Shown: positions 45,696-57,906, counted from the stretch's first letter. The stretch is DNA of 64,000 nt from Panax quinquefolius (GCA_020205615.1 CM035167.1:32617402-32681401); one strand, 5' to 3'. A program made the numbers and translations. Notes: a model not told the origin generated them from the letters alone.

Positions 45696-48469
45696 TCACA
45701 CGATTTAACGAGATTTTTGTAATTTAATTTTAATATTTATTGAATTAAATAAATATTTTTCGATGATTTAATTATTAGATTAAATAATTAATTGATGCAT
45801 TATGGTAGATTAATTTAATTATATGTGTTACATTTATTAAATTAATGTAGAGAATTTTATTATCAAAGTATGTGATTATGTGAGCTTATTGTATTAAAAG
45901 AAATATTTAATAAGCAAATTGGTATTTTAATTAATTTAATTATTAATTAGAGACTTAATAAGTTGACATTATCTATTAATGAGAAATTAATTATATGACT
46001 ATGTGAATTTATGAGAAATTATTATATTTATTTTATATTAAATTAAATAAGATATTTGAATTGGGTGTGACATGATTTAAACTATATTATAAAGCTTTTA
46101 TTAAATTAAATGACTTTGAATCAATTAAGGGTTGCCAAACAAGGCCCTAGTAGTGGTTGGATGCAGTTACCCATGACTGGGTTAACTGATCATAATGCGC
46201 CGGTTCTTATTACGACGTCTTTTCCATTCCTTATTGTTTCTAAGTCTGGAAAAACAGAGAAGGATAGAGTTGAGAAATTGTCAGAGAGAAATATTGAGAT
46301 TGACAGAAAATGTGAGTGCGTAGTTAATAATTATTGTGAAAGGATCATCATTGATCACCCCTTCTAAATTATACTTTGGGTAATTCTCCTTCCCAAATTC
46401 TATTTCACGTTGTTTAGTTTTTATAAAAATTGGCTTTCATAGTTTTGATTTAAACCTCTGTAATTGGGATAGGAGTAATGATTATGGATTGTATATATGT
46501 TATGTCATATCACATCGTATTTGATTATATTTATTATGTAGACCATATCATCAGTATCATAAAACATGTCATTATACAATGACTTGTTATTTCAAAATTT
46601 ACAGAGTTTGGGTTTTGGCCATATGGCCTTATACGTGATATTTTATGTATTAATCGTATATTATCCCTAAATTTTACATTCGTATGTTGTTATGCATGTT
46701 GATACGAAGAGACCAAAGTTTAAATAAACGGATTCGGTGTTATAACGAATCCGTAGTGACAATTTTCATGTTTTATTTTCAAAACCTTTAAGAACATCAA
46801 AGTAAGTGAAATTACATGCTTAAATTTTGTAATTAAGTGTTTAAATTGGTTAAAGTCATTATATAAATGTTGGGTTATGATTATGCATGAATTACATCAT
46901 ATGGGTATGTCTAATTTCGAGTAGAAAATAAGAAATTGGGGGAAATTCGCATGTTCTGCGATTTTTCATGAATCGCCATTTCTAGAATCGGTGCTGCCTT
47001 GCCAATCTAGTAACGCCATTTGCCGCCTATTTCATCTTGCAGCAGCCAAGTCTCAAGCCATGACACCATGCAGTGCAAATAGCAGAGACCTTCTTGATGG
47101 CGTAAATACCACTCTCCAGAAAGTTCAGAAATGTAATTTTAAAAATGTTTAAGCCTAACAATGTGTTAGTAAATTAATTTAATGAACATGTAAACATGTT
47201 AGAAGTATAATGAAATGTTAAAATAGTTGTTTAACATGTAAATAACATAATGGCATGTGGATTGAATTATTAATACATAATTAGCTTGATAATTCATGAA
47301 GTACAAATTATGTGACAAGTGGTAATTTGACTAAGTATAGTCAATAATCAAAGTAGACAAAGAGAATGAGTTTATGATGATTAGTTAAGTTATAATTAAC
47401 TTTTATTGTGAATGTGAATGGTATGTAGGATTAAATTCAAAGAATGTGCTTAGTTAAAGTGTAATCTACGCACGAGGCAAGTTTCCTAACCCTACTTGTC
47501 ATTATTGTTCAAGTTTATTATTTACCTCGAGTAAATTATCATTACTATTATTCATGTTCAAATGTTATATTAAAGATTGATTATCTTTTCAAAGCATGAT
47601 TCAGTTATACAATAATTGTCCTATTGTATACTTCCTGATTTTATTATTCAATTTGAATATCATTATTATTGAACCTTATTAGACTAGCAAACCCTTATTG
47701 ATTCGACTAGTCCATAGTTGATGAGCGTTCTAAATTTCAAAACCTTGATGAATTATCCAAACCAAACTTCCTTCAAAAGTGCGGACTCGAATGTGAAACC
47801 GAGATGAACAACCCCGCAAAGGGATTTACTTATGCGTTAGCGTTAAGATATTGTGTATGTGATGGTACTAAGGATGATCCCCCAAGTACGAAAGTAGAAA
47901 GGTCCATAGTCTTATGACTATTAAAGGTTTCAAGTATAACCTTTGATAACCTAGGACATAGTTCAAGGTCTTATGACCCTCAGAATTCTTTTAATTCTTG
48001 TTATTCATTCTTGATTCAAAAGTTGAGCTTTTATTCGAGATGTCTTTGATTTACTCGCATGTTATTATAATGTTATTTCATTGTTATACTTGTGGGCAAT
48101 AGTGCTCACTCTTGCTTAATAATAACATGCGCTTAAGAATGAATGAACCGATGAACCTTCCACTAGTAAAGGCAAGGACAAAGTTAGCAAATGATGAAGA
48201 CTTGTTATTTTGTTTGATGATGTATTTATATTAGACTTGAGTTAATGATGTTGTTTAAGACTTATTATTTATATTTCCGCACAGATGTTTAAGGTTAGTT
48301 TAACCTGGGATTATGTTTATGATTTAGATGTTGTAACCCTTTAAAGGGAAGATTTTATTTCTATCTATTTCATGGTTTGCATTTATTATGGGTAGATAGA
48401 TAGATGATATTCAGTCTAAATGAACACAAATCCCGTGGAATCAAAGTACCCGAATTTGGGGGTGTCACA
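45696..48469 (+). repeat. 5' LTR of G3
   Basis: Starts about CACACGATTTAACGAGATTT, so the terminal TG is mutated, and ends GGGGTGTCACA. 2.77 kb. Inverted partner of 41518-44271. No gene inside. Confidence 0.88.
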
Positions 48470-48470
48470 A

Positions 48471-48484
48471 GTTGGTATCAAAGC
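48471..48484 (+). promoter_or_regulatory. Primer-binding site, G3
   Basis: GTTGGTATCAAAGC, close to the initiator-Met tRNA complement TGGTATCAGAGC, right after the LTR end. Confidence 0.85.
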
Positions 48485-48688
48485 TGTAGGTTATGAACCT
48501 TAGGTGGGGGAACAACCTTAGGTAGTAGCCTTATAGAAAGAAGAGAGTAATGGAAAACTCTTATCGAGTTCTAAGAAATGAATTTTTGTATTTCATTGAA
48601 GATAATAAAAGACCATATGTGTTTATGTGTTAAAGTATGCGTTAGATGATACGACTTAGTAACTAAAACTTAAAATTTTGTTGTCAGG

Positions 48689-49440
48689 ATGTCGATTGTT
48701 GGAAAAGCTAGTCAAGCTGGGGAGGAAGAACCCCGTCTACCTATAGTACCTACTAAGGAGGAACCCCGTGTACCTATAGTACCAACAGAGGAGGATCCCC
48801 GAGACATTCATGTCGTTAGGGAGCAGCTGGTGTAGAGGGAATCATCTCCATTGATCACCGTTGTTGGTCAGGAGCATGAGCCCGAGACTGATCCTGAGGA
48901 GGAATTTGTTGAGGAAGAGGAAGAGGAAGAGGAAGAAGAGGTGTTACCACGCATTTACAGATTGATCTTTGAGATGTATGACACGTTATACGACCGTAAC
49001 GTGGAATTATGAGATGAGGTGCAGGATTTGACCGAGCGAGCGGTTATTCAGCATATTACTCTAGAGCAGAAGGAGAGGGAGATTTCGACTCTTCACTCTC
49101 GACTGGAAAATATAGAATGGGACTTGGTCCATGAGAAGGGTCAAACCGAAGATAAGGCGAGGAGATAGAGAAATCAAGAAGGGCGAAGGAAACCTCCGAA
49201 GGTTGAACATAGCAGAGGAAGGTGGGTAAGAGAATCGCACGAAATGATCGTAAGGAGGATGATGATAGTGGTGCAAAGAAAGCGAAGAATGGGGAAACGT
49301 ACTCTACACTTAACAAGGAAATGAATGAGACCCAAGATCGAGTTTTGAGGTACCCAATCCAGTTCGAAGGATTACCATTGTACATGATGGATCGCAGGAC
49401 GATGCATCGCATCTTAGAAGAGGAGCGTAGCAAAGGCTAA
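48689..49440 (+). pseudogene. ORF0 upstream of gag, G3 copy
   Basis: The ATG at 48689 starts MSIVGKASQAGEEEPRLPIV. An internal repeat of EEPRVPIVPT-type text leads to EDPRDIHVVREQLV, a TAG, then RESSPLITVV and EHEPETDPEEE with a run of about ten Glu. Next come FEMYDTLYDRNVEL, a TGA, DEVQDLTERAV and a heptad-like helix (LEQKEREISTLHSRLENIEW). After a frame change, 49222-49440 ends ETQDRVLRYPIQFEGLPLYM, DRRTMHRILEEERSKG and TAA. It lies 315 nt before gag. Acidic N-terminus, coiled-coil middle and a conserved basic/aromatic C-terminus; function unknown. Confidence 0.75.
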
Positions 49441-49754
49441 TCAAGCACTCAACCGACAAAGGTGATATGATTTGTTTAGTTATGTGAAGAACTTAAATTA
49501 GTTTTAGATGTAAATTCTGACGTGTTTATGAACGAAGGAATATTTTAATGTTTTAAATCCTGTGGATTCTTTATTCTAGGATAGTTGATGTAAATAGCAG
49601 TGATGCTATAGTTTGATGTTAAAACTTTGATTCGAATGAATATATATCAAGTTGTTTGAGATAATGTGTTAATTGATATGTTAAATTGTTGAGTAATGTC
49701 TTAACTATTTAGAGAAATAAATAAAGTTCTAATAAGCGTTTATTTAACAGAAAA

Positions 49755-50486
49755 ATGCCGCCAAGGAGAAGACAACGACGTCAACCGCTCAGGAAGAGTC
49801 AACCAATAATAACTATAATGTCAACGCTAATCCCATGCCAGCAGTTGGTTAACTTACTGACTGGAGCCATGAATAATCAACCGCAAGCTCCACCAAACAC
49901 AACGTTTAAAGATTTGGCGGTGGGACCGCCAGAGTTCAATGGTTCCATGAACCCAATCGGGGTCTCAAGCGTGGGTTATGGAAATGGAGAAAGTTTTCGA
50001 CGTTGCTAGGGTCGAGAAGATCGGAAGACCGCTTTTGCAACGTTTATCTTTGAAGTTTGAGGCTAGCTCTTTGGTGGCAAGCAAACAAAGTCTTGAGGAG
50101 GTTAAGGTGTAATTACGTGGGAAAGATTTAAAGAGATGTTCTTCGAGATGTACTTCCCAACTAGTTCGCAGAATCAGATGGAAGTTCAATTTTTGGAACT
50201 GAAGCAGGGAAACATGAGCGTACCTGACTACGCGACTAAATTCAACGAGTTGGCAAGGTTCGCCCCGTACCAAGTACACACTGACGAGAGAAAGGCCAGA
50301 AGATTTGAACAAGGACTAAAGCCTTGGGTTTACAGTAAAGTATCAATGTTTCAGATAAACACATTTGCCGGAGTATTGGAAAAGGCCATCCTTGCTGAAG
50401 GAGGAAGCGATGCGGTGACCAAGTACAATAAAGATCAGAAGAAGAAGAAGAGTGAAGGTGAAATTAATAACAAGGCCAATTGGAAG
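49755..50486 (+). pseudogene. Gag 5' part, G3
   Basis: MPPRRRQRRQPLRKSQ, then QLVNLLTGAMNNQPQAPPNT and VGPPEFNGSMNP, as in G0. After a stop and frame changes, 50136-50486 is open: MFFEMYFPTSSQNQMEVQFL, VPDYATKFNELARFAPYQVH, EQGLKPWVYSKVSMFQINTF, ending in Lys-rich sequence where G4 is inserted at 50487. Capsid domain of Ty3 Gag. Confidence 0.9.
50482..50486. repeat. Target-site duplication of G4, left copy
   Basis: GGAAG, against TGAAG at 60543-60547. Joining the flanks restores gag reading order (a Lys/Asn-rich stretch before the zinc knuckles). Confidence 0.7.
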
Positions 50487-51698
50487 TCAGAAGACCAGAA
50501 ATTTTTTTAAATAAAAAGGAATTTCCTTTATTTATTATTTTGAAATAGTAAGGGTTGATTTGATTAATGTGGATAGTTAAGGGTTAAATACATAAATATT
50601 TCAAAATAAGCAAGTGGTTATAAAATATTCATTTTGTTTGGGAATATTCGTTTTGGTCGTGGAATATTCGCATCGTCGGGGAATATTCGCATTTGACTCA
50701 CGCAGTAGCCATGTGGGCCCCATAACGGAAAGCGATTGGATGAAGAAAACGACAAATATAAGTTGGTTAAAAATAACTGGCGTAGTTGTTACCTAGTAAG
50801 ATCGTTGGAATACCGTTGGTTAAAATACGATGAATACGTGGTTGCACAAAGAGCACACCAGTATTGCCGCAGATTGTTGAATTATTGATCCTTACGTAAG
50901 AAGGCACTACTCAATAATTTTTACAAGAATTATCGTTCAATATTTTATTTTATTGATTCAATAATCTTTGCGTTGATATTTTATATTATTGTTGTTCAAT
51001 AATTGTCAACGCACATTATCTCCATTATCGGATCAATAATTCATATTATTTGAATAATATTATTAGATAGCATTATTGGCAATGTCTAGAAAGTTCTCAC
51101 GAGGAGAGGTTTGGTCACCTAATTGCAGGCCAAGAAGAGAGAAATCCTTATCGAAAGCCCTCTTTTCTCGAACTACTGGTTGTCATAATTGTGATTCTCG
51201 TAATATTATTTGTGAATAATTAATTATTGATTCATATGATAAAAAATATTTATTTTATGTGGATATAAATGATGGATTTATTTATGTGGTTATAAATGAA
51301 GAAATTATTGTTGAGGTGTTTTATCGGTATTTTATCTGATTGGAGGTATTAAAAAACAAATCGGGGGTTTTGAGATATATCATGGGGTTATAATTTTTAA
51401 TCCGACCGTTGGATTGTGGTAATTTTGGGTATGTTATACATACATAAGTTGAGTATATGTCAACAAATTTTGAACCGTTAAAAATGTACTGAATGATTTG
51501 TTGTGAATTTTAAGAGGTGTTTGATTCGGAAATTAGGTTTATAATTGATTTTGGTGGAAAATTCTAGAATTGAGTGGGCCCCACTTGTGGTTGGTGAAGA
51601 AATGTGCTGAATTTTATTTCAAATGTGGTGGGTGGCAATAGTAGCGAGTGTAAAGCCATCGTGTAGCAGTCAAGTCCGCTTACGGGCTAACATTTTCC

Positions 51699-51706
51699 TA
51701 TAAATA
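51699..51706 (+). promoter_or_regulatory. TATA box in G4 5' LTR
   Basis: CCTATAAATAGAGGG, a classical plant TATA context, conserved in the 3' LTR at 59122-59129. Transcription probably begins about 30 nt downstream. Confidence 0.7.
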
Positions 51707-51984
51707 GAGGGCTAAGTTAGAATTGAAAATCACACCGTAAACAAAGTTTTCTCTTTCTCTCTATATTATTGAGCGTATTTTGTGAGTATTTAGATACTTT
51801 GAGAGTTGCTGTTCAAGATAAGTTTCATTCAAGATCACTTAAGCCTTTCCTTCCGGCAATCGATTCTTTGAGGTAAGGGATATTATTTTTTCGTAATGAT
51901 ATTATTTCTTCAATATCATTATGTTGAAATGTTGATCCTGAAGTTTTTATCAAATTTGGAACTTTTTCATGCTCATGGGGTTAA

Positions 51985-52066
51985 TATTCATGAGTTACTA
52001 TTCACGAGTTACTATTCATGAGTTACTATTCACGAGTTACTATTATTCACGAGTACTATTCATGAA
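51985..52066. repeat. 13-14-bp tandem array in G4 LTR
   Basis: About six units of GAGTTACTATTCAC/TGAG. A shorter version is at 59402-59460 in the other LTR. Looser ACTATTCACGATA units follow near 52130-52175. Confidence 0.85.
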
Positions 52067-52417
52067 GCGTGAAGATGTTTTTGTGGAATTTCTATCTTTT
52101 GGTGTCGGATTTACTATTCATGTATCTGGTAGATTATTCACGATACTCAAGACTATTAACGATACTGCACTATTCACCAAAAAAAAAATAAAATTTCTTC
52201 TTTTGTCCAAAACATCTATTTTGGATACTAGCTTTGATTGTATCCATGTTTTGATCATTCTTGAATTTTACACCACTATGATTATTTTTGAGGTATTGTT
52301 GGACATGGATAAAACAAAGTACTAATCCTTAATCCTTAATCCTTGTCATTTTGTTTCCTTTGGATTCGTTCTTTAAAATATTTTCATCATCCCTCAGCCT
52401 TAAATGATGATATTATT

Positions 52418-52618
52418 GAATATCTTTGGCTGTAGTGCAAAAGATGAATGATTTTCAAGAATATCTTTGGCTGTAGTGCAAAGATGAACAGTGTTGAGAG
52501 ATGAACATGACCGATCGATTAATATCTTTGGCCTCAGTAGTGCAAAGATGAACAGTGTTTAAATGAACATGACCAATCGATGAATATCTTTGGCTCAGTA
52601 GTGCAAAGATGAATATTT
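52418..52618. repeat. AATATCTTTGGC...GCAAAGATGAA tandem array in G4 LTR
   Basis: Four units of 40-62 bp, each with AATATCTTTGGC, a variable GC word, AGTGCAAAGATGAA and, in two, ATGAACATGACC. The same array is at 59812-60008 in the other LTR. Confidence 0.88.
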
Positions 52619-53158
52619 GATTCGATGTATATTGATTGTTGTTACTGAGGATAAAAGATAGAGCGATGAACTTTTAAATTCATACATAGAAGATAGTAGT
52701 TTGCATTCTCTACTTAACTCTTCTAATGAATTATTATTTCAGCTGCGAATATTGATTGAAAATTTGTTGTCTATTGTATTCTATTAAATTTTTCCTGTTG
52801 AAGACTAACGATAATTTGTTGTATATTATCTTAGTCATAATATTCTTTCTCGAGCTAGTTGAGCTCACCCTTTTCCTTTTGTTCCATTCTTCTCGTAGGA
52901 GGCGAGAATATAGCGATGCATAGTCTGGGGTATGGAATGAAGGTTTTAGAAAGGATTGTTTAGTAGTCCTCACCATTTTTGTAAAATAATGTATCAATAA
53001 ATGTGATGAGGATTTATGTGAGTATAAATATTGTGCGGAAGATAATATTTGTATTTAAACTCACAGATTTCATCGTTGTAATAATAAAGTTGTAGTTGTT
53101 TCGCATCATGTATTGACAACTCGTAATGGGTGATGTATACCTATTTTGGGGGCGCCAG

Positions 53159-53170
53159 TTGGTATCGAGC
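53159..53170 (+). promoter_or_regulatory. Primer-binding site, G4
   Basis: TTGGTATCGAGC follows the LTR end. It is one deletion away from the initiator-Met tRNA complement. Confidence 0.75.
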
Positions 53171-53346
53171 TTAGGGATATGATCTCTGGCGGAGATCGGG
53201 GAATAGAACTAGGAGGGAGAGACGAGTAAATCCTTCGCTAAGTGTGTCCTACCTAAGCTTATTTTTTAGTTGGTCAAGATATAGGGATATTATGTGATAT
53301 ATCAATTCCTTAATTAACCCTTGTTTTATATGTGAAGATTTGAGAA

Positions 53347-54480
53347 TGTCGACCGAGAATATTAACAATGGAGTAAATGAGACCGTGGAGATGCTGTATT
53401 TTACCAACGAGGAGAACGCGGCAACAGTGGGCAATGTTCCTCCTGTGAACAACACCACCGGAGAGATGATGAACGAGGGATGTTTAGAAGTTTTTTGCAG
53501 CTCATGCAAAATCGCATTTGGTGGAGACTCGTGTTCAAAATACAGGAGGAAATGATAGCAATTCACGGGTTGTCACGCAAGCAGTTCAAAGAGTTGGGAC
53601 CACCGAATTTAAGGGAAAGCGAGATCCGATCATGGCGGAAACATGGGTCAAACAAATTACCAAGATATTCGATGTCTTGGGATGCACGGAGAACAGAAGG
53701 TTCCATTCGCCACCTTTATGTTCCGTGGCGAGGCAGACATCGGTGGGAGTCTCGTGAAGCGTACCCATCCGATGCTTTTCAAAGATGTCTTGGGAGACGT
53801 TTCAGAGACTATTTAATGACAAATACTTTCCAAAAAGTGTTCGCTATATGAAGGAAGTGGAGTTCATCAGATTAGAGCAAAACAACATGATTTTTGTCTC
53901 AAAGACGAGGCAAAGTTTGCAGAGTTATCCGTGTTTGCACCTCATTTGGTGGAGAATGAGGAACGATGACGCCGGATGTTTCTTAGAGGTTTGAAACCCA
54001 AGATACGCCAAGATCTCATTTCTCATAAACTTTCTCTTTATTCAGAGATGTTGTAAAATGTGGCTCAATTATTAGAGCGAGATAACGAGTATGGTCAACC
54101 GAGGGACCATAACCGAGGATCGTATCGGAGATGGCGGTCAATGAATAATGATAACTCATGAGAAAGAGCAGAATTTGACAGAAATGGTAACCACTCTGGT
54201 GGTAATCATGGTCATGAAAATGAAAGAAGCGAAGTCGGGGAGGAGATTTTAAAAGAGGAGATTTAACAACGACTATGTGAAGACGAGCGGTCTGGCAAAG
54301 AATCGGGTTCTAAGGGAGGAGAACGACCACCCGGTCATATGCTACAAATGCGGAAAAGAGGGACATATCATCAAACCGCCACAGCAGTTCAAGGTATGCT
54401 ATAGTTGTGGAAAGGAAGGACATATCGCTTCGAGATTGTACGCAGATTAAAACCTAGTTCACGGGGACGGTGACTCAAAA
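53347..54480 (+). pseudogene. Gag, G4
   Basis: The ATG at 53347 (MSTENINNGVNETVEMLYFT) follows the primer site by only 180 nt, so there is no ORF0. Capsid pieces include TEFKGKRDPIMAETWVKQIT with KIFDVLGCTENRR (53518-53757 frame) and SWETFQRLFNDKYFPKSVRY (53785). Two CCHC knuckles follow: CYKCGKEGHIIKPP (54343), whose last Cys is lost, and CYSCGKEGHIAS (54402), whose last Cys is likewise shifted. At least four frame changes. Confidence 0.88.
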
Positions 54481-54559
54481 GATCGTCCCGGAAAAGTCAA
54501 AGTCAACGATTCCGGAAGAGCGTTTGTTGTGGATTGGTCATAATGCGAGGAACCCAAAC

Positions 54560-54850
54560 GAGGTGATCACGGTAAGCTATTTATAAATTCTTGCGAAGTT
54601 TATACCTTACTTGATACCGGTGCATACCCATTCATTTATCTCTCCTGCATGTGCTCAACGTTTAAACTTGACTCGAGAGAATTAGACTTTGACCTATCTC
54701 GTGGAAACTCCGTTAGAGAAACTTTCATCACATCCCATGCTTATAAATCTTGTTTGATTCAAGTTGGCACCATCACTCACCGTTGACCTTATCTCTTTAA
54801 AGATACTTGCTTTTGATGTGATTTTAGGGATTGATTGGTTAACTACTCAT
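54560..54850 (+). pseudogene. Aspartic protease, G4
   Basis: SCEVYTLLDTGAYPFIYLSC carries an intact-looking D-T-G-A active site (54613-54624). It is followed by a broken GTITHR and 'IGIDWL'-like end (FRDWL, about 54835). Frame changes on both sides. Confidence 0.8.
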
Positions 54851-55830
54851 CATGCCAAAATTGATTGTTTTCGTAAGGTTGTTAGTTTTCATATTCCTAA
54901 CCAACCTGTTGTATTTAATTCAAGCAACTAAACCATTAAAATCAATCACTATCATATCTAATCATAAAGCTATTCGTTTATTGAAAAACGGATGTCAAGC
55001 TTTCTTAGCCCATGTTATGGATTTGAATAAAGACACGCCAAATTTGAATAATATTCCCGTTGTTATTGACTTTCCGACGATTTCTGAAGAACTTCCTTGG
55101 TCTACCCCGTAACGTGAAGTTGAATTCTTTATTGATCTTGAACTGGCACAAAGCCCATTTCTAAAACCCTATATCGAATGGCTCCTATTGAACTTCAGGA
55201 GTTAAAGGTCCAACTATGTGAATTGTTGGACATCGGTTTCATTCGCCCCTAAGTACATCTCCTTGGGGTGCTCCTGTTTTATTTGTAAAAAAGAAAGACT
55301 CTGGAGTATGCGACTTTTGTATCGACTATCGGGAATTGAACCATGTCACCATCAAGAATAGGTATCCTCTACCTCGTATTGATGACTTGTTTGACCAATT
55401 GCAAGGGCACAATTCTTTTCAAAAATCGATCTTCGCTCGGATATCATCATTTGAAAATTAGGCGAGGATATTCCAAAGACCGCCTAGTAACTCGGTATGG
55501 GCATTATGAATTCTTAGTCGTGTCTTTCGGACTAACTAATGCTCCCGCGCTTTCATGGATATGATGAACCAGTATTCAAGGAATATTTGGATCGGGCCGT
55601 TGTTGTCTTTATTGATGACATCCTTATATATTCCAAAAGTCGTGAAGATCATGAGCACCATTTGAAGCCGGTACTCCAAAGGCTCCGTGAAAACCAACTA
55701 TATGCCAAATTGAAGAAATGCGAGTTCGGCGAGGAAGTAGCCTTTCTTGGGCATGTGGTGTCAAAACATGGAGTATCTGTTGATCCGCCAAGATTGAAGC
55801 AATACAAAGTTGGGAGCAACCAAGCTTGGT
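54851..55830 (+). pseudogene. Reverse transcriptase, G4
   Basis: After a linker (ITIISNHKAIRLLKNGCQAF; FPTISEELPW), the RT shows [20 protein letters not shown], a broken palm start (catalytic KxDL region indel-damaged near 55425), [17 protein letters not shown] and the canonical active site [18 protein letters not shown] (FIDD at 55608-55619). It ends [20 protein letters not shown]. Five or more frame changes and stops. Confidence 0.9.
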
Positions 55831-56440
55831 GATCAAGCACGTAGCTTTTTTGGGCTTATTTGGTTATTATCTGAGATTCGTGGAAGGGTTTTCTCGAATC
55901 GCTACTCCATTAACTCAATTTAACTTCGAAAGGATACGAAATCGCTTTGGGAGGCTAAGAATGCGAGAAAAGTTTCAAGAGCTTAAGAGGAGACTTATTT
56001 CAAGACTGTTCTAACAATACCATCCGTTCGGATGGATTTGTTATCTACAAACGATGCTTCGTGCAAAGGGTTAGGATGTGTTCTCATGCAACGTGGGAAA
56101 GTCATAGCCTATGCCTCATGACAACTTAAAGAGTATGAGAGGAATTATCCTACTCATGATCTAGAGTCAGCAAGCAAATCGTTTTGCTGCTTAAAGATAT
56201 GGAGGCACTATCTATATGGGGAGAAAGTGGAGATATATTCAGCACCATAAAAGCCTTAAATATTTCTTCACTCAAAAGAACTCAACATCAATGACGTTGG
56301 CTCGAACTATTGAAAGACTACGACCACACTATTCAATACCATCCTGGAAAAGCGAACGTGGTAGGCGACGTTGATTGAGTAGAAGATCATATGAACGAAA
56401 AGTGCGATGATGTCAAGTATACGACAGAGCCAACTTTAAT
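55831..56440 (+). pseudogene. RT thumb and RNaseH, G4
   Basis: GLFGYYLRFVEGFSRIATPL, then RNaseH pieces: LSTNDASCKGLGCVLMQRGK, HDLE-type text at 56155, and DYDHTIQYHPGKANVV at about 56315-56360. SDAS reads NDAS, so the first acidic residue region is altered. Stops interrupt each block. Confidence 0.8.
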
Positions 56441-56579
56441 AGAGAAAGTTAAGGTTGCTTTCAAGCCACCCCAATCTTGAGTCGACACGTATGAAGAAGA
56501 AAGTACAAGAAGGAGCTATTCCTAAGCGAGAATTGATGAAGAAGGAATACTTGAGTCCACTCTAGACTTTGTGTTCCTA

Positions 56580-57640
56580 ACGACTCGATTTGAAGTACAA
56601 GATTATGATGGAGGCACACAATACACCATTTGCAATCCATCTCGGAAGTACTAAAATGTATCGTGATCTTCTACATACATTTTGGTGGAACAATATGAAG
56701 AGAGAGATTGCAAAGTTTATATCAATGTGTTTAACTTGTCAACGTAAAGGCGAGCATCTAGTACCTAAGGGTCCGTTGCAACCACTTGAGATTAGGAATG
56801 GAAGTGGGAACACATTACCATGGATTTGCTATTCTGGTCTTCCTACGGTTTCTCAAGGCATCAATCTTGTTTGGGTTATTGTTGATAGATTAACCAAATC
56901 GCTCATTTCTTCACCGACACGGAGACTTATTCCTTGAACGTCTTGCTGGTATATGCACGTAAATGAGATTGTGAGGTTGCATGGCATGCCCAGTATCCAT
57001 AGTTTTGGATCGTGACCCAAGATTCACTTCAAGATTTTGGGTTAGCTTGCAAAAAGCTATGGGCACGGATTTGCGATTTAGTTCAGATACCATCCCCAAG
57101 CAGACGGACAATCGAGAGAGGACTATTCAAACTCTTGAAGATTTATTAAGACTCGTGTCCTAGACTTCAAGGGCGTTGGGATAAGTATTTACCATTGGTT
57201 GAATTCTCCTACAACAACAGATTATCGTGCAAGTATAGGTGTGGCTCCATTCAAGCATTATATGGACGAAAATGTCGTTCTCCAATATGTTGGGATGAGG
57301 TGGGTGAAGCAACATTGTTGGGACCCAAGTTAGTACGTATGACTACCGAAAAGATCCAAATAATTCGACAACGTATACAAACGGCTCAAGATCGACAAAA
57401 GAGTTATGCGGATCTTCATCGAAAGGACGTGGAATTTAATGTAGGGGATCATGTATTGTTGCGAGTTGCTCCATGGAAGGGAGTTACAAGATTTGGGAAA
57501 AGAGGAAAGCTCAATCCACGATTTATTGGTCCATTTCAAATTCTTGACCGAGTAGGAAATGTAGCCTATAGACTTGCGTTACCTCCGAGTATGTCTCGTG
57601 TTCATAATGTGTTTCACATATATCGTGCCGTAAATATGTG
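56580..57640 (+). pseudogene. Integrase, G4
   Basis: Zinc region AIHLGSTKMYRDLLHTFWWN with CLTCQRKGEH (HHCC complete apart from context). The core has [11 protein letters not shown] (Asp 1), [15 protein letters not shown] (Asp 2) and [15 protein letters not shown] (Glu). The C-terminus (57195-57641, 148 open codons) has FSYNNRLSCKYRCGSIQALY, WKGVTRFGKRGKLNPRFIGP and VHNVFHI. A frameshift separates the first two parts near 56935. Confidence 0.9.
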
Positions 57641-57895
57641 AAAGACCCGAACCACGTTATTGAAGTTAGAACCGGACGAGATAGTCAAGACTTAACGTAT
57701 GAGGAGGTACTGCCAAGATCTTGGATAGGAAGGAGCATGTCCTACGCCAAGAAAGGTCATACCACAAGTTAAAGTTTTGTGGAGGAATCATGCTATAGAG
57801 GAAATGACCGGGAATTGGAAACGGAAATGAAAGCGAGGTATCCTCACCTTTTCAAACACCAGTATCGTACGTCAATTTCGAGGACTAAATTTCAT
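57641..57895 (+). pseudogene. Chromodomain, G4
   Basis: In shifted frames: KDPNHVIEVRTGRDSQDLTY, then KVIPQVKVLWRNHAIEEMTG and a YPHLF-type end. The KVxWxNHxIEExT core is the chromovirus integrase chromodomain. Stops occur after NM (57640) and in the middle. Confidence 0.8.
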
Positions 57896-57906
57896 AAGGA
57901 GGGAGG
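57896..57906 (+). promoter_or_regulatory. Polypurine tract of G4
   Basis: AAGGAGGGAGG immediately before the 3' LTR start TCAGTAAG. Confidence 0.85.

Larger units (their letters stand above)
50487..53157 (+). repeat. 5' LTR of G4
   Basis: Begins TCAGAAGACC (pair: TCAGTAAGACC) and ends ATTTTGGGGGCGCCA. Contains a TATA box and two short tandem arrays. No gene inside. Confidence 0.92.

Noticed and set aside
51985..52066. Possible centromeric or other satellite
   Set aside because: Only about six short units, confined to the G4 LTR and present at the same place in its pair.
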